In this document: positions 26,797 to 36,159 of the stretch, in pieces
Numbering within the stretch: the stretch's first letter is position 1
How the letters are laid out: every line of letters begins with the position of its first letter
Source of the DNA: an uncultured Myxococcales bacterium
GTDB lineage: Bacteria; Myxococcota_A; UBA9042
Assembly (NCBI GenBank): GCA_903924465.1
Contig: CAIYBN010000082.1
Location: 1-64,000, forward strand
Direction: 5' to 3'
Length of the DNA stretch: 64,000 bases
Notes under the pieces: model-generated
The model's input: only the letters and a program-made list of their open reading frames with translations
What the model was told of the DNA's origin: nothing
The model's database searches: none
Translations under genes and position numbers: made by a program

Positions 26797-27879
26797 CTAC
26801 TCCGGCTGTTGTGGCTGAGCAAACCGCGACGTATTGCGCGGCAGACGTCGATAGACGCCCGGACCCAAGTGCGCCTCCACCGCGGGCCGATCCCAACGCA
26901 ACACTGCGGCGCGCAGCAAACCTTCCCGCCACTCCTGCCGTTGTTTCTTGGCCATTTCCAGGCACGCACTGGCATTGAGGCGCGCCATGATCGTCGGGTC
27001 AGCCTTGCCTGACCGCGTTGGCTCCCGCGCCGCCAGCAGCGCCACGGAGTAGCCCCACACGGTCTCCAGCGGCTCAGACACGTCGCCCAAACGCGCGGTC
27101 TCGACCCACTTGGCGATGGTCGGCTCACCGGGTCGAAAACGCCCTTCGTTGAATCCAGGCTCGCCCGTGCGGAAGAAATCGTACCGCCGCAATTGCAGCC
27201 GAACGTCGTGAGGCGACAGCGCGGCCACTGCGATCTCGAACGCATCCGTCCGCGCGCCTTTCACCGGCGAATGCTCGACGGTCACGTCCGTCGCATCCGC
27301 AGCCAGTCCCATCGGTGGTAACGCTTGCCACTGCGCCTCCAGACGGTGCGCCAATTCCTGCATGATCGGCAGCGTCGCCGTGCGGCAGGCCGCAAGCTCA
27401 GCGGGCGTGCACGTGCCCGGGCAGCACTGCATCTGCGCGTCCCAGACTGCAAATTTCGCCGGGTGTTTGTACCGGGCCAGTTGCTGCAAATAGAGCAGTT
27501 TCACGTCACCCGGATCTGCTTCGCACGTCGGCTCGCCGCGCCAGACGTCGGCGGCAAATCGCTCAGCGGACTGCCACGGCCGCTCGTCGGGGAGTTCCGG
27601 CTGCTTGAGCACGTGCATCTCGCGCACCGCAAGCAAATCCTCGGCCGCCAGCACGGTCGCCTGGAGCGCGGCGTCGTCGGCAGTCAGCGTCGGTGGCAGG
27701 CGCGCAAGGCGATCGCGGACGTGCGACAAGCGCAGGTCAAATTGGTCAATCTTGCCCAGCGCGGGATCGTCGGGCGCCACGGCCGCAGGAGTCGGCGCTT
27801 GGGCCGGTGCCAGGGGCGCAACGCTGGCCTTGCCACAAGCGACAAAAGCAACTGCGGCGACAAGCCAACGGGTGCTCAA
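26797..27879 (-). CDS. Lipoprotein of unknown function
   Basis: 360 residues. The start is a TTG at 27879 overlapping the stop of the ornithine carbamoyltransferase gene by 4 bp, which suggests coupled translation. The signal peptide ends in FVACG (lipobox Cys15) and an Ala/Pro-rich spacer follows. The rest is helical, with a Cys cluster (MQCCPGTCTPAELAAC) at about residues 150-165. No family recognised. Linkage to arginine or carbamoyl-phosphate genes may be only transcriptional. Confidence 0.65.
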   Translation of the reverse strand: MSTRWLVAAVAFVACGKASVAPLAPAQAPTPAAVAPDDPALGKIDQFDLRLSHVRDRLARLPPTLTADDAALQATVLAAEDLLAVREMHVLKQPELPDERPWQSAERFAADVWRGEPTCEADPGDVKLLYLQQLARYKHPAKFAVWDAQMQCCPGTCTPAELAACRTATLPIMQELAHRLEAQWQALPPMGLAADATDVTVEHSPVKGARTDAFEIAVAALSPHDVRLQLRRYDFFRTGEPGFNEGRFRPGEPTIAKWVETARLGDVSEPLETVWGYSVALLAAREPTRSGKADPTIMARLNASACLEMAKKQRQEWREGLLRAAVLRWDRPAVEAHLGPGVYRRLPRNTSRFAQPQQPE

Positions 27880-28820
27880 TGCTTGGCCATCAGCGTCACG
27901 AGAATCGCTTTTTGGATGTGCAGGCGGTTCTCCGCTTCGTCAAAGATGAGGGAGCGCGGGCCGTCGCACACTTCCGCGCTCACTTCTTCGCCGCGGTGCG
28001 CCGGCAGGCAATGCATGAACACGCAGCCGGAATGGGCGCGCTGCATCATCGCCTCGTCGACCATGAAGCCGGCAAAGTCGCGCACGCGCTTGTCGTGCTC
28101 TTCTTCCTGGCCCATCGATGCCCAGACGTCGGTGTAGATGCAATCCGCGCCGCGTACGCCGTTCAGCACGTCCGTCGTGACGACAATTTTCGCGCCGGTT
28201 TCCCGGCCAAGCTGCTCGCAGCGCGCGACGATCTTCGGATCCGGCCAGTAGCCCTGGGGCGCCACGATCGTGACGTTCATGCCGGTCGCCGCGCCAACGT
28301 CCAACAGCGAATGCGCCATGTTGTTGCCGTCGCCGACGTAGCACAGCGTCTTGCCGCGCAGCACCGCCGGATCAAACGTCCCCTTCGGGCTCCAGTGCTC
28401 GATCAGCGTCTGCGCGTCACACATCGTCTGGCACGGATGTTCCAGATCGGACAGGCCATTGATGATCGGCACCGTCGCGAATTGCGCGAGTTCCTCGACG
28501 ATTTCATGACCATACACGCGCGCCATGATGCCATTGCAGTAGCGGCTGATGACCTGCGCGGTGTCGGCAATCGTTTCGCCGCGGCCAATCTGGATGTCCG
28601 CCGAGCTGAGAAACAGCGCGTGGCCGCCCAATTGGTACATGCCCACTTCAAACGACACGCGCGTGCGCGTCGACTTCTTCTGGAAAATCATCGCCAGCGT
28701 CTGGCCCGCCAGCGTCTGCCGGTAATTCTCCGGATGCAGCTTGATGTCGTTGGCGAGGAGCAGGCAATCGCGCACTTGCGCGGGCGAAAAGTCCATCACG
28801 GAAAGAAAATGGCGGGGCAT
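27876..28820 (-). CDS. argF: Ornithine carbamoyltransferase
   Basis: 314 residues from the ATG at 28820, supported by GGAG six bases upstream. Carbamoyl-phosphate binding is by STRTR (50-54). HPCQ and the ornithine/C-terminal HCLPAHRGEEV motif are present. It makes citrulline from ornithine and carbamoyl phosphate, or runs in reverse in arginine fermentation. A carbamate kinase gene lies 116 bp upstream on the same strand, which hints at a catabolic role, but no arginine deiminase is seen here, so an anabolic ArgF cannot be excluded. Confidence 0.92.
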   Translation of the reverse strand: MPRHFLSVMDFSPAQVRDCLLLANDIKLHPENYRQTLAGQTLAMIFQKKSTRTRVSFEVGMYQLGGHALFLSSADIQIGRGETIADTAQVISRYCNGIMARVYGHEIVEELAQFATVPIINGLSDLEHPCQTMCDAQTLIEHWSPKGTFDPAVLRGKTLCYVGDGNNMAHSLLDVGAATGMNVTIVAPQGYWPDPKIVARCEQLGRETGAKIVVTTDVLNGVRGADCIYTDVWASMGQEEEHDKRVRDFAGFMVDEAMMQRAHSGCVFMHCLPAHRGEEVSAEVCDGPRSLIFDEAENRLHIQKAILVTLMAKH

Positions 28821-28936
28821 GGCAAGCTCCAAGTCGGCCGAATGCGGCGACGGCGGGAGTGTAGCGGTTCGGCGGACTGGCGTCACGACGTCTGGAGCCA
28901 CGGTAGCGGCCCAGAACAATGCGCTCGTGGATTTGA

Positions 28937-29884
28937 CTAAGGCACCACGCGGGTACCTGAACGCCCCGACGCCATGCGGCCCAAATGCGCCACGTCGCCA
29001 ATGATCGCGGGATGGCCGGTCGCGCGGGCGAACTGCAGCGCAGCGTGCACTTTCGGCCCCATCGACCCGGCTGGAAACTGTCCATCCGTCAGAAACTGCT
29101 CTGCTTGCGCGATGGTCATCTGCTCGAGCAGCCGCTCCGTCGGCTTGCCAAAATCGAGCCAAACGTGATCCACGGCTGTGACGATCAGCAAAGCTGCCGC
29201 GCCGAGCACTTGCCCCAGCAGCGCCGCGGTCCGGTCTTTGTCGATCACCGCTTCCACGCCCACGGTCTTGCCGCCAGCAGCGCGCACCACCGGCACGCCT
29301 CCGCCGCCGCCCGCGATGACCACGTCCATGCGCGACACCATTGCGTCGATCGCCTCCACGTTGAGAATGCCGATCGGCAGCGGCGATGCGACGACCTTGC
29401 GCCAGCCGCGTCCTGCGTCTTCCACCATCTGCCATTTCTGCTTGCGTTTCAGCTCACTGGCGCGGTGGCCGGCAAAAAAAGGTCCGACCGGCTTGGTCGC
29501 TTTGCCAAACGCCGGATCCTGGCCGTCGACCTCCACCAACGTGAGCACCGTGCCAATGCGCAGCGCGTGGCTTTGGTTGTACAGCGCCAGTTCCAGCAAA
29601 TAGCCCATCGTTCCCTGGGTCGACGCGACGCACGCATCCAGCGGCGCAATCGGCAGCTTGGTCGACGCTTCTTCGTTGCGGATCAGTTCCTGACCCACCT
29701 GCGGACCGTTGCCATGTACGCACAGCACGCGAAAACCGCGGCGCGTCAGCTGGTGAATGGCCTTGGCCGCCTGTTCAGCGCGCTTCAATTGCTGGGTAAA
29801 GCTGCCGTCGTCCTGCGGCTGCAGCAGGGCATTGCCGCCAAAAGCGACGACGACGAGCGGTCTTCCCGAGCCGAATTGCCGCAT
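28937..29884 (-). CDS. arcC: Carbamate kinase
   Basis: 315 residues. The N-terminal VVVAFGGNALLQP, the HGNGPQVGQ loop and the AGGGGVPVV loop are all typical of carbamate kinase in the amino-acid-kinase fold. The reaction is ATP + carbamate to ADP + carbamoyl phosphate, usually run toward ATP in arginine or agmatine breakdown. It is followed by ornithine carbamoyltransferase, its usual partner. The ATG at 29884 lacks a strong ribosome site. Confidence 0.92.
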   Translation of the reverse strand: MRQFGSGRPLVVVAFGGNALLQPQDDGSFTQQLKRAEQAAKAIHQLTRRGFRVLCVHGNGPQVGQELIRNEEASTKLPIAPLDACVASTQGTMGYLLELALYNQSHALRIGTVLTLVEVDGQDPAFGKATKPVGPFFAGHRASELKRKQKWQMVEDAGRGWRKVVASPLPIGILNVEAIDAMVSRMDVVIAGGGGGVPVVRAAGGKTVGVEAVIDKDRTAALLGQVLGAAALLIVTAVDHVWLDFGKPTERLLEQMTIAQAEQFLTDGQFPAGSMGPKVHAALQFARATGHPAIIGDVAHLGRMASGRSGTRVVP

Positions 29885-29920
29885 CGGGGCACCAGGCAGG
29901 CTGTGGAACTGAGGACTGGA

Positions 29921-30439
29921 CTAGAACTTGTGCGGCAACTCGCCGGACGAGCGCGACGGATCCGTGGTGAACACGCCGCTCTGGCGAACGGGCGAGGACG
30001 TGATCGTCGGCACCGGCTGGCTCTGCGACATCGCCGCGGCCATCGGCGCAGCGCCCATCGGAATCGGCCGCGGAGCCGGAGCCGGACGAGCCGGAGCGCC
30101 CGCGCGATCGTCTTTGGGCGTAGTCATCTGGCAAGCGCCGTCAAAGAACACGCCCTTGTCGATGTGCAGCGCGGGCGAGGCGATATTGCCGCGCAAAGAC
30201 GCCGGCGCATGCAATTCCACGCCGTCGTTGGCCGTCACGTTGCCGGTCACGTTGCCGTAAATTTGCACCGTGCCCACGTGGATTTCCGCCTGCACTTGCG
30301 CGCCTTCGCCGATGATCAGGTGACCGTCCGTCAGGATCTCGCCCGTGAAACGGCCGTCGATTCGCACGCTGCCTTCGAACGTCAATTTGCCTTGAAAATC
30401 GCTGCCTTTTCCCAACAGCGCGTTCAATTCGTTTGCCAT
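29921..30439 (-). CDS. Bactofilin
   Basis: 172 residues from the ATG at 30439 with GAGG six bases upstream. The core (about residues 15-110) is a right-handed beta-helix repeat pattern: FEGSVRIDGRFTGEI, then HLIIGEGAQVQAEIHVGTVQIYGNVTGNV and so on. The C-terminal tail is Pro/Ala/Arg-rich and probably unstructured. Bactofilins self-assemble into nucleotide-free filaments used in cell shape, polarity or chromosome positioning. It stands 36 bp upstream of arcC and 126 bp downstream of the sugar transferase gene. Confidence 0.88.
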   Translation of the reverse strand: MANELNALLGKGSDFQGKLTFEGSVRIDGRFTGEILTDGHLIIGEGAQVQAEIHVGTVQIYGNVTGNVTANDGVELHAPASLRGNIASPALHIDKGVFFDGACQMTTPKDDRAGAPARPAPAPRPIPMGAAPMAAAMSQSQPVPTITSSPVRQSGVFTTDPSRSSGELPHKF

Positions 30440-30565
30440 GGTTGCCTCGTTGCTTCTTGCCAAGATGGGGTTGACGTTCGGGTTTGCGCGGCGCGAGCGC
30501 GGTCACGTGCGCAGCCGGTCCAGTCTAGGCCAAAAGGCCGCGACTGACCATACCCGAGTTGCGAA

Positions 30566-31297
30566 TCAGCGGGCCGGAGGTGTCATCTGCCGCTTGTTGA
30601 GGCGCAGCTTCCACACGTTGACCACAGCCTCGCGGACGATGCTGCCGTTCATCTTGGACTCGCCGCGGGTGCGATCCGGAAACTGAATCGGCACTTCGCC
30701 CACGCTGAACCCGGCGAGGACCGACCGCCAGGTCAGCTCGATCTGAAAGACATAGCCGCTGCCGAGAATTTCCGTCAAAGGCAGTGCTTCCAAGACCTTG
30801 CGGTGAAAACATTTGAAGCCGCCGGTCAGGTCCTTGAACGGCAGGCCGAGAATGAGCCGCGCGTACGTGTTGCCGCTCTTGGAGATCGCCCGACGCCGCC
30901 AGTCCCAGTCCTCGGTGCCGCCACCGGGAATGTAACGCGAGCCGAGCACAAGGTCGAAGCTCTCAGCTTTCTTGATGAATTCCGGCAAGAAGCGCGGCTG
31001 GTGCGAAAAGTCGCAGTCCATCTCAAAGACGAGTTCGTAGTCGCGGGCGAGCGCCCATTGGAATCCGGCGATGTACGCCCGGCCCAACCCTTGCTTGCCA
31101 GCGCGATGCAGCACGTGAACATGCGGGTTTTTGCTGGAAATTTCGTCGGCAATCTGACCGGTTCCGTCGGGGCTGTTGTCGTCGATTACCAGGATCTCGA
31201 CCTGCGGCACTTCGGCGAAGATCGCGTCGATCAGCAGCGGCAAGTTCTCGCGCTCGTTGTAAGTCGGCACGCAGATAAGCGTTTTTGGCTGGTTCAC
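30566..31297 (-). CDS. Polyprenol-phosphate mannosyltransferase-type GT2 enzyme
   Basis: 243 residues from a GTG at 31297; a TTG at 31324 is an alternative. The fold begins TLICVPTYNERENL, with DDNSPDGTG as the nucleotide-sugar-binding Asp motif and EMDCDFSHQP as the DxD site. FKCFHRKVLEAL later is typical of dolichol-phosphate mannose synthases. There is no C-terminal membrane pair, so it is the short soluble form. It would load a sugar (probably mannose) on polyprenyl phosphate, the donor for GT39-type membrane transferases such as those at 8309 and 61998. It follows the acyl-CoA synthetase gene by 27 bp. Confidence 0.85.
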   Translation of the reverse strand: MNQPKTLICVPTYNERENLPLLIDAIFAEVPQVEILVIDDNSPDGTGQIADEISSKNPHVHVLHRAGKQGLGRAYIAGFQWALARDYELVFEMDCDFSHQPRFLPEFIKKAESFDLVLGSRYIPGGGTEDWDWRRRAISKSGNTYARLILGLPFKDLTGGFKCFHRKVLEALPLTEILGSGYVFQIELTWRSVLAGFSVGEVPIQFPDRTRGESKMNGSIVREAVVNVWKLRLNKRQMTPPAR

Positions 31298-31324
31298 GGG
31301 TCGTACGCCTCTTGGCTGTGCCAA

Positions 31325-33226
31325 TTAGTAGTGTTCGCTGTAGAAAGAGTCCAGCAAGTCCTGATACTTGCGCGTCACTTCTTTGCGCCGCATCTTGAGC
31401 GAAGGGGTCAGATCGCCGTCTTCGACGGTCAGGTCGCGTTCCAGAATCGCAAACTTCTTGATCGTCTCGTAACTGGCCAGCGTCCGGTTCTTTTCCTGCA
31501 CGATGCCGTCGATCAGCTTGTACACTTCCGCGTTCTGCGTCAGTTCCGCCGTCGTGGCATAGCGAATTCCACGTTGATCAGCCCACTTGCGAATCGCGTC
31601 CTCCTCCAGCGTCACCAACGCGGTGAGGAACTTGCGGTTGTCGCCGTACACCATCACCTGACTGAGGAACGGCGCGTTCTTGATGTGCGCTTCGATGTTT
31701 TGCGGCGCGACGTTCTTGCCGCCTGCGGTCACGATGATGTCCTTCTTGCGGTCCGTGATGCGCAGGAAACCGTCGGCATCCACTTCGCCCACATCGCCCG
31801 TGTGCAGCCAGCCGTCGGTAAGTGCTTCGGCCGTCGCTTCGGGATTGCGCCAGTATTCGCGCATCACGTTTCGCCCTTTGATGAGAACCTCGCCGTCGTC
31901 GGCGATCTGGATCTGTACGCCGGGGATCGGAATGCCGACAGTGCCAAACTTGAAGTGATCCAAGCGGTTGACGGTCGCCGCGGCGCAGTTTTCGGTCATC
32001 CCATAGCCTTCCAGAATCAGCAGGCCGACCGCGTGGAAGAACTCGGACAAATCGCGGGACAGCGGTGCTGCGCCTGAAATGAAGCCGCGCACACGGCCGC
32101 CAAAAGCCGCGTGAATTTTGGTAAACACGAGGCGATTGGCGATCTCGTAGCGAACCTTGAGCACGCCGGTCGGTTCCTTGCCGCGCTGCCGCAACTGCGA
32201 GACTTCGCGGCCGATCCCCAGCGCCCACTCAAAAATCTTCTTCTTGACCGGCCCACCTGCTTCCACGCCCGCCATGATCTTGGCGTGCGCTTTCTCAAAG
32301 ATTCGCGGCACTGCGGGCATGACTGTCGGCTGCGCTTCGGCCATGTCCTGCAGGACCGTGGCGATCGAGCGTGGGATCAGCATTTCGCAGCGCACGTTGA
32401 CGCAGACGATGTAGACCAACTTCGCGAACGCGTGCGCCAAGGGCAGAAACAGCAGCAGGCCGTCATCGTCGTGCACATCCAGGGAGGATTCGCACGACTG
32501 CGTTTCGAACACGAACGTATCGTGCGTCAAAACCACGCCTTTGGGCCGACCAGTCGTGCCAGACGTGTAGACGATGGTCGCGGGCTGTTCGGCCTGAATC
32601 TGATCGCGACGATCGCTCAGCAGGCCTTCACCGATGCTTCGGCCCAGCTCAGCGAGCTGTTGCACGGAGAGTAGCCACGGATCGTCCGGCGCCAGGACCT
32701 CGTCCAGCCGCACGCGCAGGCGCCCTTGCGCGTCAGGTCGTTCCAATACCGCAACATCTTGAATGTAAATGACCTTTTCCAGTCGCGGCAACTCTGAACG
32801 GTGGCGTACCAACTTTTCCAGCTGCGCCGGGTCTTCGACAAAAACGAAGCGCGCTTCGCTGTTCTCCAGGACGAACTGCGCTTCTTCCGCCATCGCCGAG
32901 GGATAGACCGGCACTGTCACGCCGCCGGCCATCAGGATCCCCATGTCGGCGAACAACCATTCGCGGCGGGTCACCGAAACCAAGCCGACGCGATCGCCCA
33001 ATTCCAAGCCAAGCGCGCAGAGTCCGCGGGCCCAGATGCCGGACGTGTCGCGCCAGGCTGCAAACGTGGTCGGATGCCACGTGTCGCCGATCTTGCTGCG
33101 CAGGATCTGCTTGCCAGGTCCGGCTTGCACGGCACGTTCAAACAGGTCGACAACCGTGCGGATGCCGTCGTCGCGCGGTGGAACCGACCCTGCCAGCGCC
33201 GCACTGTGACTGAAATTGCCCTCCAC
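31325..33226 (-). CDS. Long-chain fatty acid-CoA ligase (AMP-forming)
   Basis: 633 residues from a GTG at 33226 with GAGG five bases upstream; a far longer open frame beyond it looks untranslated. The AMP/P-loop motif is YTSGTTGRPKGV. The YGMTE adenine motif, the WLHTGDVGEVDADGF motif and DRKKDIIVTAGGKNVAP at the domain hinge are all present. It activates long-chain fatty acids to acyl-CoA for breakdown or lipid synthesis. It leads a minus-strand run with the polyprenol-phosphate transferase and bactofilin genes and diverges from a small lipoprotein gene. Confidence 0.92.
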   Translation of the reverse strand: MEGNFSHSAALAGSVPPRDDGIRTVVDLFERAVQAGPGKQILRSKIGDTWHPTTFAAWRDTSGIWARGLCALGLELGDRVGLVSVTRREWLFADMGILMAGGVTVPVYPSAMAEEAQFVLENSEARFVFVEDPAQLEKLVRHRSELPRLEKVIYIQDVAVLERPDAQGRLRVRLDEVLAPDDPWLLSVQQLAELGRSIGEGLLSDRRDQIQAEQPATIVYTSGTTGRPKGVVLTHDTFVFETQSCESSLDVHDDDGLLLFLPLAHAFAKLVYIVCVNVRCEMLIPRSIATVLQDMAEAQPTVMPAVPRIFEKAHAKIMAGVEAGGPVKKKIFEWALGIGREVSQLRQRGKEPTGVLKVRYEIANRLVFTKIHAAFGGRVRGFISGAAPLSRDLSEFFHAVGLLILEGYGMTENCAAATVNRLDHFKFGTVGIPIPGVQIQIADDGEVLIKGRNVMREYWRNPEATAEALTDGWLHTGDVGEVDADGFLRITDRKKDIIVTAGGKNVAPQNIEAHIKNAPFLSQVMVYGDNRKFLTALVTLEEDAIRKWADQRGIRYATTAELTQNAEVYKLIDGIVQEKNRTLASYETIKKFAILERDLTVEDGDLTPSLKMRRKEVTRKYQDLLDSFYSEHY

Positions 33227-33370
33227 AACCGCCTCACGTCGCGCGGCAATGGTGTCGCCCCGCAGCCCGACAGTGTCGGATGGACCGGGCTGCGAGCGCA
33301 AGGGGCGCCTGGACCGCGCACGATGCCAACGCCGTTTGGTGCCATTTGGCCCGGCCCTACCTACCGCGAC

Positions 33371-33399
33371 TTGCCCGTTGCGCACGAGACACTTACACT
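33371..33399 (+). promoter_or_regulatory. Candidate sigma-70-type promoter
   Basis: TTGCCC at 33371-33376 and TACACT at 33394-33399 are separated by 17 bp. It would start transcription about 35-40 bp before the small Cys-rich lipoprotein gene at 33443. Confidence 0.5.
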
Positions 33400-33442
33400 G
33401 CTCCAGATCCCGGTGCTCAATTGCGCCCTCGGAGCTATTGCA

Positions 33443-33892
33443 GTGACGATGGAGTTGGTCAAAATCTGCAGTCCAAAACGCGCGTTTTCGGGCCAGTTTG
33501 TCACGCAAGGCGGGCCAAAAGCCCGTGCTGGATTGCTGGGTTGCATGCTCATGGCGGCACTGGCGGCGTCAGCCTGTTCCAGCCCCGGTGCCCGGGCGGA
33601 AGGGTTTGACGACGTCGGCGAAGAAGATCGCCTGACTGTCGACGTTGCGACCAATCGTCAAATGCAGATTGGCTATCAGATTCAATCTGTTTCCGCGTCA
33701 GACAACGCTCTCGATCTGTGCTTTGAGATGTGCAACCGCTCCTCAGAAAGCTGCCATCTGGCCAACAGCGTGTGCAATATTGCCAAACGTTATCCGAAGG
33801 TTACGGCGCTTTCCGCGCGCTGTGACGTGACGCGGGAGCGTTGCCGGTCGCACCGCACCAAGGTGCCTCGCCAATGTCCGTGTGAGCAGTAA
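33443..33892 (+). CDS. Small Cys-rich lipoprotein of unknown function
   Basis: 149 residues from a GTG with GGAG eight bases upstream; an ATG two codons later is the alternative. A lipobox (ASAC, Cys45) follows a somewhat long N-region. The mature protein has eight further cysteines in its last 75 residues (LCFEMC..SC..VC..RC..RC..QCPC), probably forming disulfides. No family recognised. It is preceded by a reasonable promoter and stands alone between two minus-strand genes. Confidence 0.65.
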   Translation: MTMELVKICSPKRAFSGQFVTQGGPKARAGLLGCMLMAALAASACSSPGARAEGFDDVGEEDRLTVDVATNRQMQIGYQIQSVSASDNALDLCFEMCNRSSESCHLANSVCNIAKRYPKVTALSARCDVTRERCRSHRTKVPRQCPCEQ

Positions 33893-33963
33893 TCCCAAGC
33901 GGCCCGTGGCGGCTGGGTGAGTGCCTGGGACATGTTGTCGCGATACCGGAGGCCCCGTCCCGG

Positions 33964-34875
33964 CTATTTGTCCAAGGTCGGCCGTGACGAAGCCGAACGG
34001 TGCGACAGCGCGTGGATCAACGCGGCGGGTGCGCCCACTTCCACGAGTCTGCCGCGGCCGCCGTACGGCTTGCCGGTGATCAGGACGAGCGACAGCAGTG
34101 CGCACACGATCAGGCTTCCCGCGGTCAACGTGATGGCTTTGCGTTGGTCCCAGAATTCAGCCAAGGACTGGGTGATCTCCAGATCGCAGCCCATGGCGTA
34201 GCGCCCGATCGCAGTTGCTGCAACGGCAATCGTCGCGGCGCCAAAGACGGGGCCGGAGACCAGCAAGTCCGGTTCGCGGATCACCGTCAACCAGAAATCC
34301 TGATCAGGCTGGCGGTGGACCATCGCGCTTTGCACGACGTCCAGGATGCGAAACAGCGTCGAAGCGAAGAACAGCAGAAACACAAAACGCTTGACGAATT
34401 TGACGTAGGCGTGGCCCAAATCGGCATTCGCAGTCGTCGCAACCAACGTCAGGCGAGCCGCAGAAAATGCGAGTTGGACCAGGACCAGATCGGCGACAAG
34501 GCCTGAGATCAACGCGATCGGCTGGCTGTTGGGCCCCGTCAGTTCCTCGCGGGCGAAAACGGCGGTCACGCGCCAAGCCCACCACATGGCGGCCGTCATC
34601 AGCACCCAGGAACTGGGCGCAGCGAGGCCAAGGGTGCGCACGATCGGGGAGACCGAGGCCGCCGCCTGTCGCGAAAACGCGTCGGAGTCTCCGCGCGCAG
34701 GCGTGCGTTCCGCGGCAACGCGGATCGCGTCAGAAGTGTTCGCCGGATTTTGTACCGGACTTGGGCGGTCCCAGTGCACGAATGCCTCCAAAGCGGGTGA
34801 CTCAGGGATTGTCACCCAATGAGTTGAGCGGTTGCCAATTTGTCTTGCCGTGCACATCGGCGCGGGCTGGCGCAC
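33964..34875 (-). CDS. Predicted membrane protein of unknown function
   Basis: 303 residues from a GTG at 34875; the ATG at 34857 and later starts are possible. About 75 polar residues precede roughly six hydrophobic segments (near residues 80-105, 120-145, 160-185, 195-215 and two more to 270). No family recognised. The 20-bp repeat at 34869-34888 covers the GTG. The gene follows the cysteine synthase-like gene on the same strand. Confidence 0.55.
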   Translation of the reverse strand: MRQPAPMCTARQIGNRSTHWVTIPESPALEAFVHWDRPSPVQNPANTSDAIRVAAERTPARGDSDAFSRQAAASVSPIVRTLGLAAPSSWVLMTAAMWWAWRVTAVFAREELTGPNSQPIALISGLVADLVLVQLAFSAARLTLVATTANADLGHAYVKFVKRFVFLLFFASTLFRILDVVQSAMVHRQPDQDFWLTVIREPDLLVSGPVFGAATIAVAATAIGRYAMGCDLEITQSLAEFWDQRKAITLTAGSLIVCALLSLVLITGKPYGGRGRLVEVGAPAALIHALSHRSASSRPTLDK

Positions 34876-34888
34876 TTGGCGACCCAGC
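34869..34888 (-). repeat. 20-bp exact repeat, copy 2
   Basis: Identical and in the same orientation as 7999-8018; minus-strand reading GCTGGGTCGCCAAGTGCGCC. It spans the candidate GTG start of the membrane protein gene. Confidence 0.6.
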
Positions 34889-34917
34889 CAAAAGCCAAGA
34901 AAATTCTGTCATGGACG

Positions 34918-35916
34918 CTATGTGTCCCACAGGCGCGTGGAAAAATAGCGCTCACCAATATCGCACAGCATCGTCACGATCACACCTGTCTCGCCACGCT
35001 GACTCAGGTTTTTGGCGACGCGCAGCGCGCTGGCGACGCATACGCCGGAACTCTGACCGGCGAACAGACCTGCTTTGGCCAGCGCCTGACTGACGTGCCA
35101 AGCCTTGTCGGCATCCACGTCCCAGGTGCGGTTGGCCAAGGTCGTGTCGTAGATTTCCGGTACGTGATCGCCAGGCGATCCCAAGGGTTTCAGCCCTTCC
35201 ACGCCGGGAAACGCATCTGGAATCAACAGCTCAATCGCGAGGTTGGGATTCAACTGCCGCAACCGCCGACCGATGCCGGTGATCGTCCCGCCGGTGCCGA
35301 CCCCGAAGACAAAATGGCTCACCCGACCTTCAGTCTGCTGCCAGATCTCGTTGGCCGTGGTGTCAAAATGCGCCTGCCAATTGCCGTCATTCGCATATTG
35401 ATCACAGTAGAAATACTTGTCCGGATCGGCCGCGACAATGCGGCGGACCGTGCGAATCGCTTCGTCATAGCCGTCCTGCGCGGACGTGTGCGTGATCTTC
35501 GCGCCGTGCGCCGCCAGCCGCTTCAACCGTTCCTTGGACGCGTTATCCGGAATCACGATTTCCACGCCATACCCCAACGCGCCGCCGATGAGGGCGTAGG
35601 CGATACCGGCATTGCCGCTGGAACTGTCGATGATCGTTTTGTCGGGCGTCAGGCGTCCGTCCGCGATCGCCTCCGCAAGCATGCGCAATACCGGACGATC
35701 CTTGAGCGATCCTCCGGGGTTGAAGTACTCGACTTTCGCATAGATTTCGACGCCAGGATGCTCGCTGGCAAAGCACGTGATCGGCACGAGCGGCGTGTTG
35801 CCAATCAGCCGCAGGGCGGGCACGCGATCCAGCAGCGGAAGGACCACGGCCGGCGGTTCAACGCGGATGTGCGGAACGTGGCGGGAAAGCGTTTGGGCAA
35901 GGGCCGACGGCGGCAT
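34918..35916 (-). CDS. Cysteine synthase / cystathionine beta-synthase family PLP enzyme
   Basis: 332 residues from the ATG at 35916 with AAGGA upstream. The PLP lysine is Lys72 in NPGGSLKDR. SSSGNAGIAYA is the substrate/PLP loop, and GVGTGGTITG is the phosphate-binding loop. O-acetyl- or O-phosphoserine sulfhydrylation is the most likely reaction. The substrate loop SSSGNAG differs from the TSGNTG of CysK, so beta-cystathionine formation or another beta-replacement is possible. No C-terminal CBS domains. No cysE or transsulfuration partner is adjacent. Confidence 0.85.
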   Translation of the reverse strand: MPPSALAQTLSRHVPHIRVEPPAVVLPLLDRVPALRLIGNTPLVPITCFASEHPGVEIYAKVEYFNPGGSLKDRPVLRMLAEAIADGRLTPDKTIIDSSSGNAGIAYALIGGALGYGVEIVIPDNASKERLKRLAAHGAKITHTSAQDGYDEAIRTVRRIVAADPDKYFYCDQYANDGNWQAHFDTTANEIWQQTEGRVSHFVFGVGTGGTITGIGRRLRQLNPNLAIELLIPDAFPGVEGLKPLGSPGDHVPEIYDTTLANRTWDVDADKAWHVSQALAKAGLFAGQSSGVCVASALRVAKNLSQRGETGVIVTMLCDIGERYFSTRLWDT

Positions 35917-36115
35917 GGGGAGCGTCCTTGGGCACAGAGGATAGCGAAGCGGCGCGACGGCAACGGTCAGCAGTCGACGCGCAAGGTCGGACCGCGAACG
36001 TAGCTTCAACGGCGGTCCGGGCCGTGTCAACCGCTCAGGCGACAGGTGATGTGGAGGTGTGTGTGGACGCGATCGCCGCCAATCCACACGGCAAGTCGCG
36101 ACCCGGACTGGCGGT

Positions 36116-36143
36116 TTGCCCAGACTTTGCATCATGCTAGCGT
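36116..36143 (+). promoter_or_regulatory. Candidate promoter for the DUF4157 gene
   Basis: TTGCCC at 36116-36121 and TAGCGT at 36138-36143, 16 bp apart, 17 bp upstream of the ATG. The short leader makes it a moderate candidate only. Confidence 0.35.
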
Positions 36144-36159
36144 TACTGGCGGGGGGCTG

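Noticed and set aside
32801-33442. N-terminal part of the open frame leading into the small lipoprotein gene at 33443
   Set aside because: It is antisense to the acyl-CoA synthetase gene; the GTG at 33443 has a ribosome site and a promoter just upstream.
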